Shown here piece by piece: positions 24,672 to 33,620 of a stretch of 64,000 bases of DNA. Below the pieces are notes generated by a model. That model was not told where the DNA came from. It saw only the letters and a list, made by a program, of their open reading frames with translations, and searched no databases. Source of the DNA: Kiritimatiellia bacterium. Lineage in GTDB: Bacteria > Verrucomicrobiota > Kiritimatiellia > CAIVKH01. The stretch lies in assembly GCA_023953695.1 (NCBI GenBank), contig JAMLJG010000006.1, positions 47,246 to 111,245 of the forward strand. The letters run 5' to 3'. The stretch's first letter is position 1; each line of letters starts with the position of its first letter. The translations under genes and the position numbers were made by a program.

Positions 24672-25529
24672 TTAGCGAACGGGGTTCTTGAGGGAGCCGA
24701 TGGATTCGATCTCTATCTCAATGGTGTCGCCCGCGCGGAGCAGGACGGGCGGCGTGCGGGCGAAGCCGACGCCGGAGGGTGTTCCCGTGGCGATGATGTC
24801 GCCGGGCTGAAGGGTGAGAGTGGAGGAGCTGTAGGCGAGGATGCGCGCGAGGGGGAAGAGCATGTTTCGCGTGTTGCCGTCTTGCAGGAGGGTTCCGTTC
24901 ACGCGAGAGCGGATGTGCAAATTTTGTGGATTGGGGATTTCGTCCGGTGTGACGAGGTAGGGGCCGATGGGCGCGAAGGTGTCGAAACTTTTCCCGCGGA
25001 ACCACTGGCCTGCCTCGCGCTGTGCGCGGCGTTCGGTGACATCGTTGATGAGGGTGTAGCCGGCGATGTGTTCGAGTGCGTTTGCTTCGGACAGGTTTCG
25101 CGATGGGGCGCCGATGACGATGGCCAGTTCGGCTTCAGCATCCACTTCGGAAAAAGTCGGCGGAATGTGAATGGGGTCTTCTGCGCCGATGAGCGCGGAG
25201 GGCGACTTCGCGAAGAGGACGGGTTCGGCGGGAATCTTCGAGTCGAACTCAGTGGCGTGGTCGGCGTAGTTCTTGCCGACGCAGATCAGGTTGGTGGGCG
25301 TCGCGATGGGAGGGCCGAGTCGGACGCCGGCAGCGGGGAATCGCTTTTGATTCTTTTCGAGCAGCAAGCCGCGCAGCCGCTCGATTCCCCAGTGTGTGAA
25401 AAAGTGCGCGTCGTAGTCTGCGATATCGAAGGCCGTTCCTCGCACGTCGAGGATCTCCGGCGCGCCGCGGTCCGTGAGCCAGAGGCCGGGGCGTTCGCGG
25501 CCGGGTTCGCCGTATCGGACGAGTTTCAC
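24672..25529 (-). CDS. Fumarylacetoacetate hydrolase (FAH) family protein
   Basis: The 285-residue protein is from the large FAH family (hydrolases, decarboxylases or isomerases of 2-oxo acids; oxaloacetate tautomerase or acylpyruvase in many bacteria). Seen: ICVGKNYADHATEF with the catalytic His, the metal ligands in DAEAELAIVIG (Glu-x-Glu), INDVTERRAQ with Asp, and GDIIATGTPSGVGFAR. The start is a GTG overlapping the rnhC stop (GTGA), so the two genes are coupled. The exact substrate cannot be told from sequence. Confidence 0.9.
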   Translation of the reverse strand: MKLVRYGEPGRERPGLWLTDRGAPEILDVRGTAFDIADYDAHFFTHWGIERLRGLLLEKNQKRFPAAGVRLGPPIATPTNLICVGKNYADHATEFDSKIPAEPVLFAKSPSALIGAEDPIHIPPTFSEVDAEAELAIVIGAPSRNLSEANALEHIAGYTLINDVTERRAQREAGQWFRGKSFDTFAPIGPYLVTPDEIPNPQNLHIRSRVNGTLLQDGNTRNMLFPLARILAYSSSTLTLQPGDIIATGTPSGVGFARTPPVLLRAGDTIEIEIESIGSLKNPVR

Positions 25530-26542
25530 GATTTCTCCGCCTGTTGTTTTTTGCGGATGGATTTCCAATCCGCTTTGGCCTGTGAAGTTGCGGCGCCCTC
25601 GGGGCCGAGCGCGGCGCGGGATTGGCCGACGGCCGTGAGCACATCGTCTGCGGTCTTGAAGTGGCACTTGGCGATATCGAGCAGGGCTTTGGGGCCCGCC
25701 TTTTCGATTATGGACTGGGCCGCCTGCCGCACTTGAGGCGATGCGCCTTTGGGGATGGCGATGCCGAACTTCTTCTGGATGTCGCGCAGGGCGCGGAGGA
25801 ATCCTGCGCGCGCGAGGATGGAGGCCGCTGCGACGGCGGGATCGGATTCAGCGCGCGGGCGCTGCTCCAACTTGATGGAGCGGCCCTTCTGCATCAGTGC
25901 GCGTTCAATTTGGGCGGTGGGGCCGAATTGGTCGGAGACCGCACGGGTGACATGTGGGACTTTGGCGAGCAGGTCTTCGATCGCGCGCGCGTGGCCCCAG
26001 GCGAGCATGCGGTTGACGCTGCGCATTTTGGCATAGAGTCGGTTGTAGGCGCGGGGGCCGATGGTGACCAGTGCGAAGCGATTGCCGAGCGCATCGGCAA
26101 TTTGGTCTGCCAGCTCCTCTGCTTTTTTGTCGCTGGTGATTTGCTTGCTGTCGCGCACGTTGAGTTCTTTGAACACCGGGACGATCTTTTCATCCACGTA
26201 GGCCGCAGCGATCACGAGCGGTCCGAAAAAGTCGCCCTTTCCGCTTTCGTCCACACCGAGGTGCGGTTGAAGCATTTCGGGTGTATGAACGGATTCGTAG
26301 CCCAGGCGCGCTTCGAGCAGGACTTGTGGTTCGAGCGTATAGGCGACCCAATCCTCGGCGCCTTGGCCCTGGACAACGCATTTTCCGCTCGTATAGAGGG
26401 CAATGTTGCAGTCCGGACCCTCAACCGAGATAATCGTATAGGGCGTTTCGCGGGGGCGGTAGTTACCCGTCCGCAGGAGGGTGGCGAGCTGTTCCTGCTG
26501 GTCGGGCGTCAGGGGGATGGTGTAGGATGTCTTCTTGGCCAT
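25526..26542 (-). CDS. rnhC: Ribonuclease HIII
   Basis: The 338-residue enzyme degrades RNA in RNA/DNA hybrids. It has an N-terminal substrate-binding (TBP-like) domain (about 1-90) and the catalytic core with GVDESGKGDFFGPLVIA, where the Asp-Glu pair is catalytic; RNase HIII has DESGKGD rather than the DEAGRG of RNase HII. The later acidic residues of the site lie in NVRDSKQ and AESDPAVAAASILAR. RNase HIII is found in Firmicutes, Chlamydiae and other scattered lineages. It is divergent from the gene at 26751 and coupled to the FAH gene. Confidence 0.93.
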   Translation of the reverse strand: MAKKTSYTIPLTPDQQEQLATLLRTGNYRPRETPYTIISVEGPDCNIALYTSGKCVVQGQGAEDWVAYTLEPQVLLEARLGYESVHTPEMLQPHLGVDESGKGDFFGPLVIAAAYVDEKIVPVFKELNVRDSKQITSDKKAEELADQIADALGNRFALVTIGPRAYNRLYAKMRSVNRMLAWGHARAIEDLLAKVPHVTRAVSDQFGPTAQIERALMQKGRSIKLEQRPRAESDPAVAAASILARAGFLRALRDIQKKFGIAIPKGASPQVRQAAQSIIEKAGPKALLDIAKCHFKTADDVLTAVGQSRAALGPEGAATSQAKADWKSIRKKQQAEKS

Positions 26543-26647
26543 TTGCGGGACGCTATCAAATCGGCTTCGCGCTGACAACTTGCACGGAGCAAGCAAATTA
26601 GGGACAAGATCGGCTCAAACATTTGCTCCGAACCTCCTCTTTTCCGT

Positions 26648-26677
26648 TTGACCAGAGGCTCAAAGGCTGGGTAAAGT
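26648..26677 (+). promoter_or_regulatory. Candidate promoter of the exopolysaccharide locus
   Basis: TTGACC at 26648-26653 and TAAAGT at 26672-26677 are 18 nt apart in the 208-nt divergent spacer between rnhC and the first export gene. The TAAAGT element is 73 nt before the ATG. Confidence 0.35.
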
Positions 26678-26750
26678 TCAAAGCATCGTACCAGAGCCAA
26701 TATCGGCTGCTTCGGTGTCGGCTCTGAAAAGCGATGGGAGGAATTGCGTT

Positions 26751-27476
26751 ATGAAGCGACTTTCGATGTTTATGATGATACTGGGCGCGGTGGCCATGCT
26801 TTCTGCCGGTCCTGCGAGCGTTTTTGCTGCAGATGCCAAACCCAAAGCTAAGGCTTCGCCTATTTCGGAGGAATCCGGGCCTATTACGGAAGGCGAGCTC
26901 GCGCAGTGGTTGGTTAAGGTCTTGGGTCTATCCCGCTTCCTGCCCGCCGCTCCGACTGACTTTGAGTGCATTCAGATATTGATGCAGAACAATATCTCGC
27001 CCAAGGACGGCTGGAATCAGGACCGGACGGTCACATTGGGCAACTTGGCTCGCGTCGTGGTCTTGGCGCTCGGCCGCCAGGGCGAAGTGGAGAATCCGGA
27101 CAGCGATGAGTCCTGGGTCAACTACCTCAAGAGCGAGGGGATTGACTTTGGTAGCGCGGGTGAAGCCATAGAGAACCTCGAGCCTCTTCCGCAGCCGGTC
27201 GGCCCGGAAGCCATTGTCACCGCGACAGATCCTTTGAGCAAACTTTCGCGCATCAATCCACCGGACAACCAACAGGGCGGCGCGGACCTCTCGACGTTGG
27301 GTCATGTCACGACGCGCATCATTCAGCGCCAGGAGATGCCCGCCATTCAGCAGCAAATCAGCCGACGCCCCGGTCAGACGCCTCGGCCTCCGCCGATGAC
27401 CCCGACCGCTCCGGTTCCGAGCACTGGCGCAGGCTCTGGCCTTCCCATTATGATTCCGATGAACCCTCCCGGTTAG
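26751..27476 (+). CDS. Secreted protein of the exopolysaccharide locus, unknown function
   Basis: The 241-residue protein has a signal peptide (MKRLSMFMMILGAVAMLSAG, cleavage about FAA). Residues about 45-160 form a helical domain (ITEGELAQWLVKVLGLSRFL, LGNLARVVVLALGRQGEVEN). The C-terminal third is rich in proline and glutamine (RRPGQTPRPPPMTP). No family is recognised; the helical part vaguely recalls SLH-type modules. GGGAGGAATT precedes the ATG. It is the first gene before the beta-barrel, Wzc and Wza genes. Confidence 0.6.
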   Translation: MKRLSMFMMILGAVAMLSAGPASVFAADAKPKAKASPISEESGPITEGELAQWLVKVLGLSRFLPAAPTDFECIQILMQNNISPKDGWNQDRTVTLGNLARVVVLALGRQGEVENPDSDESWVNYLKSEGIDFGSAGEAIENLEPLPQPVGPEAIVTATDPLSKLSRINPPDNQQGGADLSTLGHVTTRIIQRQEMPAIQQQISRRPGQTPRPPPMTPTAPVPSTGAGSGLPIMIPMNPPG

Positions 27477-27541
27477 TCGTGTGATGTTATCGGTTATGGA
27501 ATATCTGAACGGATACATTTAGAGTCAGGAGAAAACGCCTT

Positions 27542-28723
27542 ATGAAATTACTCACTTCGATTGGAGCTGGTGTGTTGACCAGCGCACTGCTGGTCGGCTC
27601 TGCCTTTTCAGCTTCTGAGACGGCGCAAAACTTCCAAATCAAAAACCGTTTCCGCGTCGGCTGGGACAGCAATGTCTATGAGGCGGAACAGGATGAGCAG
27701 GACAGCTTCAAGATTATTGAAGAGTTGGAATTTCTCCTGAACATGGACATGGAGCAGACCTTCTTTGGGCTGCGTTATCGCCCCACGTTCGTCTATTGGA
27801 GCGATCGCGATCCGGATGACACCGATTTCCATCACGAGGCAGACGTTGTTTTCGCGCACAACTTTTCCCCGCGCCTTTCGTTGAACATCAAAGAAACGCT
27901 TCGCATCGCTGAGTTGCCGGAGTTGATTGACCGGGGCTCAATTGCGCGCGAGAAGGATGACTACACCTACAATCTCTTGGACGGCGTGTTGGGTTATCGC
28001 CTGAGCGATCCGACCCGCGTCGAACTGGGCGCGCGCTATACCGTCCTGCGCTACGACAACTCGGAAGTTGCCGATACGGATGACTACGACATTATCGCGG
28101 CGGGCGTGACGCTTCGTCACCAGTTGAATCCGGATACCGCGCTTTCGGGCGATGTTCGACTCGAGCAGACGGAGTACAAGGATCTCGACACCCGCAGTTC
28201 GGAGAGCCTCTTCGCGGGTGTGGGCCTTGAGCAGATATTCTCACCCAATTTGGTGGGGACTCTGCGCGGTGGCGTCCAGAACAAGACCTTCGACGACAGC
28301 CACATCGGCGACGAGACTTCGCCGTTCGGCGACATCAGCCTCACCTATTTGCCTTCGCCGAAGACGCGCATCACTGGTGGTGTGGGCTATTCGCTCTTCG
28401 AGGCGGATGTCTATCCCTTTGCGAGCCAGGACCGCCTGTTGAGCTATGTCACGCTCTCGCACGATTTGACTGCACGCATCCAGCTATTCCTCGCGGGCAG
28501 CTATCAAAACAGCAAATATCACGCCAAGCAGGCGCTGGATGATAGCAACTACGCCAAGATGGACGGTGATGAGGATGTGCTGCAGGGCAGTGCGCGTCTG
28601 AGCTACATGCTCAATCGCAAGAACTACCTCGAAGCTTCGGTTCAGTATATGGATTTTGCCTCCGACCTGCGCAGCGACTTCGATCGCACGCGTGTCGAAC
28701 TGGGTTGGAGAACGCAGCTATAA
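27542..28723 (+). CDS. Outer membrane beta-barrel protein of polysaccharide locus
   Basis: The 393-residue protein starts with a signal peptide (MKLLTSIGAGVLTSALLVGS, cleaved about FSA). The rest alternates polar and aromatic residues in strands of 9-12 residues (FFGLRYRPTFVYWSD, RVELGARYTVLRYDN, ITGGVGYSLFEADVYPF), and the protein ends in a strand closing the barrel (RVELGWRTQL). This fits the BBP2-like/putative polysaccharide-export beta-barrel family found next to wza/wzc in several loci. It may be a surface porin or scaffold for polymer export. CAGGAG precedes the ATG. Confidence 0.78.
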   Translation: MKLLTSIGAGVLTSALLVGSAFSASETAQNFQIKNRFRVGWDSNVYEAEQDEQDSFKIIEELEFLLNMDMEQTFFGLRYRPTFVYWSDRDPDDTDFHHEADVVFAHNFSPRLSLNIKETLRIAELPELIDRGSIAREKDDYTYNLLDGVLGYRLSDPTRVELGARYTVLRYDNSEVADTDDYDIIAAGVTLRHQLNPDTALSGDVRLEQTEYKDLDTRSSESLFAGVGLEQIFSPNLVGTLRGGVQNKTFDDSHIGDETSPFGDISLTYLPSPKTRITGGVGYSLFEADVYPFASQDRLLSYVTLSHDLTARIQLFLAGSYQNSKYHAKQALDDSNYAKMDGDEDVLQGSARLSYMLNRKNYLEASVQYMDFASDLRSDFDRTRVELGWRTQL

Positions 28724-28827
28724 TTTTGCCCGGTTGAACAAAATCCGGGTTCGCTCCTCTAATTCTTGCGGGGCGGGCCCGGTTTTGCTTTATTCCTCCG
28801 GTTCGCGCATCGAGCGCCGGGTGACAC

Positions 28828-30957
28828 ATGGCCATAGACGACTCAAACGAATCCAAACTGCATTTCCTCGACTATTGGCGAGTGATTAAATCTCGCAAAG
28901 AGATCATTCTTGCCGTCATTCTCTTGGTGGTGCTCACCGGCATGGCATACACCTTCACCATGCCGAAGATTTACATGGCGAATGCCCGCATTTCCGTGCG
29001 CGAAGATTCGCTGGACGTCGCCGTTTTCGAGCGCCAATTCATGTCGGCGTTCAATCCGTTCTTCCTCAAGACGCAGTATGAAATTATCCAATCGCGCCCC
29101 ATTCTCACCCAGGTGATCCAGAACCTGGATTTGCAGAAGAAATGGGCCGACAAGTATGGCGCGGAAGGCGGCGCCCTTCGCATGGAGGACACCCTTCTCA
29201 TTTTGCTCAAGTCCATCCGCGTCAATCAGTATCGCGACACCAGTCTAATTGATATTCAGGTGTATAACGAAGACCGCAGTCAAGCGACTCGTATTGCAAA
29301 TGAAATCGCAAATGTCTATCGGGAGCAGCGCCTTTCCCTAAAGCGCACGCAGGTCAAGGGCGGCGTGGATGCGTTGGAGAACGAGTTGCAGAAGCAGCAG
29401 GAGCGCGTGGACGCGGCCGAGGTGGAATTGGAAGAACTTCGCAAAAGCGGTGGCGTCAACTTGCTGCAACGAGGGTATCGCATTGACAAAGTTCGGTTGC
29501 AGGCCCTCGAAGCAGACCGCATTTCTGCCCGTGTGGATATGCTCGTTCGCCAGGCTCGTCTGGACCAACTGGAATCCTTGAGCGGCGAAGAGCTGATGAA
29601 CGCCTCTGCGTACATCGTGAACGATCAGTCGCTGCTGCTGCTCCGAAAGCAAGTGGTTGATACCGAGGTGCAGCTCAAGCTTCTCTTGGAAAATTATGGC
29701 GTCAATCACCCCGAGGTGCGGCGGATGCGCGCCGCCCTCGATGAGCTGAGAATCAAGCTAACCAACGCGCTGGATGGCTTGAAAAAGGGAATTCGCGCCG
29801 ATTATGAAGTCGCAAAGGCGAAGTACAGCGCGCTGGACTCTGAGCTGGAGACCGCGCGCGCAGCCGATATTCAGTCTGAAGGGGAGAACTACCTTCCGTT
29901 CCAGCGTGCCGAGCGGAATGTTGAAGTGCAGCGCCAATTGCTCGATGCGCTCCGCGCTCGCGTCACGCAGGAGGGCATTGAGCTCGAAGTGCCACGGACA
30001 CCTGTCGAAATTGTCGAGCCGGCCGTGGAACCTTCCGAGCGTCGGTTTGTGAGTCCGCGAATTGCGCTGAATATCGTCTTGAGTCTTCTGATCGGCTGTG
30101 TGGCGGGCGTCGGGTTGGCATTCTTCATCGAATACCTCGACACCTCGGTCAAGACGGTGGATGACGTGGAGCGGAACCTTGGCTTGCCCGTGCTCGGCGT
30201 GATCCCACAGAAGGTGCGTTCGCTGATGGAAGAGGGGCCGGATAGCGCCCACGCTGAGGCCTACCGCGTGCTCCGCACCAATATCCATTTTGCGCGCAAA
30301 GGCCATGAGACCAGCGGAGCGTATGCTGTGGTCAGCGGAGGCGCTGGGGAGGGCAAATCCACCACGCTCTTCAATCTCGCCTATATTTGCGCGCAACTCG
30401 GCGATAAAGTGCTCGTTGTGGATTCGGATTTGCGCCGACCCGTGCAACACACGTTCTTGGGCATCTCCAATCGCTTTGGGCTGACGAATGTTCTGATGCA
30501 GGAAACCTCGGTTGAGGAGGCGATCAAGTCCACCTCTGTTCCGAATTTGCATTTCCTTCCGAGCGGCAAGTTGCCGCGCACCTCGCTGGGCTTGCTCGAT
30601 TCGCAGCGCATGCGCGATTTGCTGAAGGCGCTGAAAGCTCGCTACGACGTGATCTTCTTTGATTCGCCGCCGATCGTCGGCGTGAGCGATGCCTCCATTC
30701 TTGCGAGCGAGGTGGACGGCGTGCTCTTGGTGGTTCAATATCGAAAGTATCCGCGCGATATTTCCGCGCGCGCGCGCCGCATGCTCGACAACGTCGGGGC
30801 GAACGTGCTCGGCGTCGTGCTGAACAACATCAATATTCTTCGCGATGATAATTACTACTATTATCACTCGTACTACTCGCACTATGACCAGTCGCCTGAT
30901 TCAAAGCCATCTGGCGAACTTGTCTCGACGGCTCAAGCCGGAAAGGATGGCCTTTGA
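28828..30957 (+). CDS. Polysaccharide co-polymerase / tyrosine autokinase (Wzc-like)
   Basis: The 709-residue inner membrane protein controls polymer length and export. The Wzz domain begins with a TM helix (about 28-49), a long periplasmic coiled coil follows (about 180-390, ELQKQQERVDAAEVELEELR), then a second TM helix (about 409-433). The cytoplasmic BY-kinase has Walker A GGAGEGKSTT (about 505-514), Walker A' VLVVDSDLRRP and Walker B DVIFFDSPP. The C-terminus has a tyrosine cluster (NYYYYHSYYSHY, about 673-684) that would be autophosphorylated. wza follows 1 nt after the stop. Confidence 0.93.
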   Translation: MAIDDSNESKLHFLDYWRVIKSRKEIILAVILLVVLTGMAYTFTMPKIYMANARISVREDSLDVAVFERQFMSAFNPFFLKTQYEIIQSRPILTQVIQNLDLQKKWADKYGAEGGALRMEDTLLILLKSIRVNQYRDTSLIDIQVYNEDRSQATRIANEIANVYREQRLSLKRTQVKGGVDALENELQKQQERVDAAEVELEELRKSGGVNLLQRGYRIDKVRLQALEADRISARVDMLVRQARLDQLESLSGEELMNASAYIVNDQSLLLLRKQVVDTEVQLKLLLENYGVNHPEVRRMRAALDELRIKLTNALDGLKKGIRADYEVAKAKYSALDSELETARAADIQSEGENYLPFQRAERNVEVQRQLLDALRARVTQEGIELEVPRTPVEIVEPAVEPSERRFVSPRIALNIVLSLLIGCVAGVGLAFFIEYLDTSVKTVDDVERNLGLPVLGVIPQKVRSLMEEGPDSAHAEAYRVLRTNIHFARKGHETSGAYAVVSGGAGEGKSTTLFNLAYICAQLGDKVLVVDSDLRRPVQHTFLGISNRFGLTNVLMQETSVEEAIKSTSVPNLHFLPSGKLPRTSLGLLDSQRMRDLLKALKARYDVIFFDSPPIVGVSDASILASEVDGVLLVVQYRKYPRDISARARRMLDNVGANVLGVVLNNINILRDDNYYYYHSYYSHYDQSPDSKPSGELVSTAQAGKDGL

Positions 30958-30958
30958 G

Positions 30959-31684
30959 ATGATCGCGCGTACCGTTCAGAGTCTTCTTCTTTGCGTGTTG
31001 AGCAGCGCGCTGATCTCGTCATCAATCGGATGCAGGACAAAGTCACCCTCGCCGCTCGCGCCTGATGTTGCACGGCCGCAGATGCAGGCGTCACCCGCAG
31101 GGCTTCACACAGATCGCGGGGCGGCTGCTCGATCCAATGCTGCGGCCGACGTTCCGGTTAGAAAGGAAGTCGAGTTTCGCACAACATCGGCGGCGGGCGC
31201 TCAGACGCCCTATCGCTTGCGACAGGGCGACCCGGTGCTGATCTATCTTCGCGGCATCATTCCGCAGGAAGCCGAGGTTCAGGATATTGTGGACGAGAAG
31301 GGCCTCGTCACGCTGCCCTACATTAATGATGTGCCTGCGATTGGAAAGACCGCGTCCGAGTTGGAGCGCGATATCCAGCGCACCTATATTGAGCGCGGTA
31401 TCTATCGCTCGGTGACGGTCAACGTCATTCTCCCGTCGCAAAGTTTCTTTGTGCAAGGGGAAGTGAAGGCGCCACAGCGCTACGCCATGATCACGGGGAT
31501 GACCGTTTTGCAGGCGATTGCCGCGGCGGGAGGCTACACGGACTTTGCAAACCCGAAGCGCGTGACGATTTCGCGAGGGAACGCCGTTCGAACGGTCAAT
31601 ATGCGCGATATTGAGCGCAATCCGAAACTCGACATCATCATAGAGTCGGGCGATGTTATCCGGGTCCCACGAAGCGCATTCTGA
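30959..31684 (+). CDS. Polysaccharide export lipoprotein (Wza-like, SLBB)
   Basis: The 241-residue protein has a lipoprotein signal (LLLCVLSSALISSSIGC, lipobox SIGC). The Poly_export domain (about 85-160, YRLRQGDPVLIYLRGIIPQE) is followed by one SLBB domain (about 165-240, VQGEVKAPQRYAMITGMTVL, IIESGDVIRVP). It is shorter than E. coli Wza (379 residues) and lacks its C-terminal amphipathic helix, so the outer membrane pore may be completed by the beta-barrel protein two genes upstream. ATG at 30959 follows the wzc stop; an upstream ATG at 30947 is possible. Confidence 0.88.
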   Translation: MIARTVQSLLLCVLSSALISSSIGCRTKSPSPLAPDVARPQMQASPAGLHTDRGAAARSNAAADVPVRKEVEFRTTSAAGAQTPYRLRQGDPVLIYLRGIIPQEAEVQDIVDEKGLVTLPYINDVPAIGKTASELERDIQRTYIERGIYRSVTVNVILPSQSFFVQGEVKAPQRYAMITGMTVLQAIAAAGGYTDFANPKRVTISRGNAVRTVNMRDIERNPKLDIIIESGDVIRVPRSAF

Positions 31685-31715
31685 TCCGCGATTCAGCGGA
31701 ACGCCCGCGGCGCCC

Positions 31716-33569
31716 ATGCGCCGCTCTTCACCTGTTTCCTTGTCGCGGCGAATCTATGACGGGGCCGCGCTCCTTCTCTTGTTGGCCAGTTCGGTGGCGG
31801 GCATCTGGCTGTATGGCGCGGTGCGCTTTTGGTCCATCGGCCCTCTCATGCTGTCCGTTTGTCTTGCGGGCATTCTCTATTTTGCGCGCCCCCTCATTTT
31901 TCGTTCTGTCCCTCCGCTTGGATGGCCTCCCGCTATCCTCGGGCTCTGTGCGTTTCTCTTATATGGATTCATTCGAATTCCCTCGGCCGCCGTTCCCCAT
32001 GCGGCGCAAGGCGCAATGTTGGTGATCGCCAGCGCGGTGCTTGCATACGTCGTGTGGTCGGGTCTCGCATGCGAAGAGCGGCGCTGGCGCTGGCTACTCG
32101 CGCTGCTCTTTCTCTCCATTACGGTCATGGCGTGGTATGCGATCATTCAGAATGCGCACGATTCGAACATTGTCTTGGGGTATCCGCGCCCGGATCAGTA
32201 TGGAATGCGGGCGAGTGGCGCCTATTTTTGCCCGAATCACTTTGCCAATGTCTTGGCGGCAACGCTTCCGATGGCGGTGGCCATTGCGGCGATGCCCGCC
32301 GCGCGCGCACCGCTGCGGCTTCTGGCCGGCTATAGCGTCTTGGTCATCTTGCCGCCGCTCTATTTGTCCGGATCGAGGAGCGCCTGGCTGGGTGTGCTTG
32401 CGGGCCTGCTCGTTGTGCTCACGTTGCTGGGCTTGCGCCGCAGCTTCCGTCGCGCGCTGTTCATGCTGCTCATCGCCGCGCTCAGTGTCGCGGTGGTGGG
32501 CCTGTTGGCGTGGTTCTTACTTCCTCTGGTGCAGACGCGCGTCGCGGATGCGCTGAAGGGGAATGTGCGTCTTTTTTTGTGGCGCGACACGCTTGATATC
32601 ATCCGGGCGCAGCCTTGGTTTGGTTTTGGTCCGGGCAGTTATCGTTGGGTGTATCCGAAGTATTGGCACCATCTGACCCACTACATTGATCCCGAGTTTG
32701 CCCATAACGACTACCTGCAGTTGCTCGCCGAGTTTGGCATCGTTGGGGCGCTTGTGCTTGTGGGTTCGGTGGGTTGGCTGGTCGTGCGCCTTGTTCGCTC
32801 CTTGCGGAATGGCGACACGGATCGCTCGAGTTTCATGATCGCCGGCTTTGTCGGCGCGCTGACGGCGTATGGGGTGCATGCGGCGTTCGACTACAATTTT
32901 CACATCTACAGCAATGTCCATGTGTTGATTGCGTTTGCCGGGATCACGGCTGCGCTCTTGCGTGGAAACGGCGGAACCGGAGCCGCGCCGCGCGTGGGCC
33001 TGCAGGGGGGCGGGCGCTGGAGGGCCGCTTGGGCGCTGTTGCCGCTATTGCTTGCGCTATTCACGGCGCGGGCACTGGCGGGCTATACTCTTGTGCAGCG
33101 GGGCGATGTAGAGCGCGAGGCGTCGAATTTTGACGAGGCGGTGGCGGCCTATCGGCGTGCCCTGCGTCTGGAACCGGGCAATGGAGATGCGCATCGCGGG
33201 ATTGCCCAGTGTTTAACCGTTCAGGCATTTTGGAATTTGGACCCGGAGACCAAGCGCGTTCAAGCAGAGGAAGCTCGCGCAGAGTATTGGCGGGCGCTGG
33301 CCTGCAATTCATGGGATGTCTCATCCCGGCTTGGACTGAGCCGGGCGTATAGCGCGCTCGATCAGCCCGAGGAGGCGTTGGATTCTCTCCGAGCGCTTGT
33401 AGAAATGATTCCCCACGAGCCCGGATATAAGATTGAGCTGGGACTTCAACTCCGCGCCATGCAGCGATATGGCGAGGCCCTCGAGGTTTTCGAGGCGCTA
33501 CAAAAGACAAAGAACACCGAGCAGGTTCGCCTGAATATCGCGTTTCTCCGCCGCAAGCTGGCCGAATAG
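31716..33569 (+). CDS. O-antigen ligase/polymerase family protein with C-terminal TPRs
   Basis: The 617-residue protein has about 11 TM helices in residues 15-440, with the conserved Wzy_C-type loop (GSYRWVYPKYWHHLTHYIDP, near residue 310) that carries the His/Arg residues of ligases and polymerases. From about 450 on it has TPR repeats (AVAAYRRALRLEPGNGDAHR, ALDSLRALVEMIPHEPGYKI, ALEVFEALQKTKNTEQVRLN). It likely transfers or polymerises the locus polysaccharide. Start uncertain: ATG 31716 is used; ATG 31653 overlaps wza. No glycosyltransferase accompanies it. Confidence 0.82.
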   Translation: MRRSSPVSLSRRIYDGAALLLLLASSVAGIWLYGAVRFWSIGPLMLSVCLAGILYFARPLIFRSVPPLGWPPAILGLCAFLLYGFIRIPSAAVPHAAQGAMLVIASAVLAYVVWSGLACEERRWRWLLALLFLSITVMAWYAIIQNAHDSNIVLGYPRPDQYGMRASGAYFCPNHFANVLAATLPMAVAIAAMPAARAPLRLLAGYSVLVILPPLYLSGSRSAWLGVLAGLLVVLTLLGLRRSFRRALFMLLIAALSVAVVGLLAWFLLPLVQTRVADALKGNVRLFLWRDTLDIIRAQPWFGFGPGSYRWVYPKYWHHLTHYIDPEFAHNDYLQLLAEFGIVGALVLVGSVGWLVVRLVRSLRNGDTDRSSFMIAGFVGALTAYGVHAAFDYNFHIYSNVHVLIAFAGITAALLRGNGGTGAAPRVGLQGGGRWRAAWALLPLLLALFTARALAGYTLVQRGDVEREASNFDEAVAAYRRALRLEPGNGDAHRGIAQCLTVQAFWNLDPETKRVQAEEARAEYWRALACNSWDVSSRLGLSRAYSALDQPEEALDSLRALVEMIPHEPGYKIELGLQLRAMQRYGEALEVFEALQKTKNTEQVRLNIAFLRRKLAE

Positions 33570-33620
33570 TCCTTTCGTGCGCGCGTAGGGGCGAAGGGCG
33601 AACGGCACCGGTGGTGGCGC

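Noticed and set aside
28724..28827. Possible terminator hairpin between the barrel gene and wzc
   Set aside because: Short inverted repeats (CCCGG/CCGGG) are seen, but no clear stem plus T-run; genes are probably co-transcribed.
30845..30958. Upstream extension of the wza frame into wzc
   Set aside because: It would lie inside the wzc C-terminus and remove the clear lipoprotein signal from the N-terminus; the ATG at 30959 fits better.
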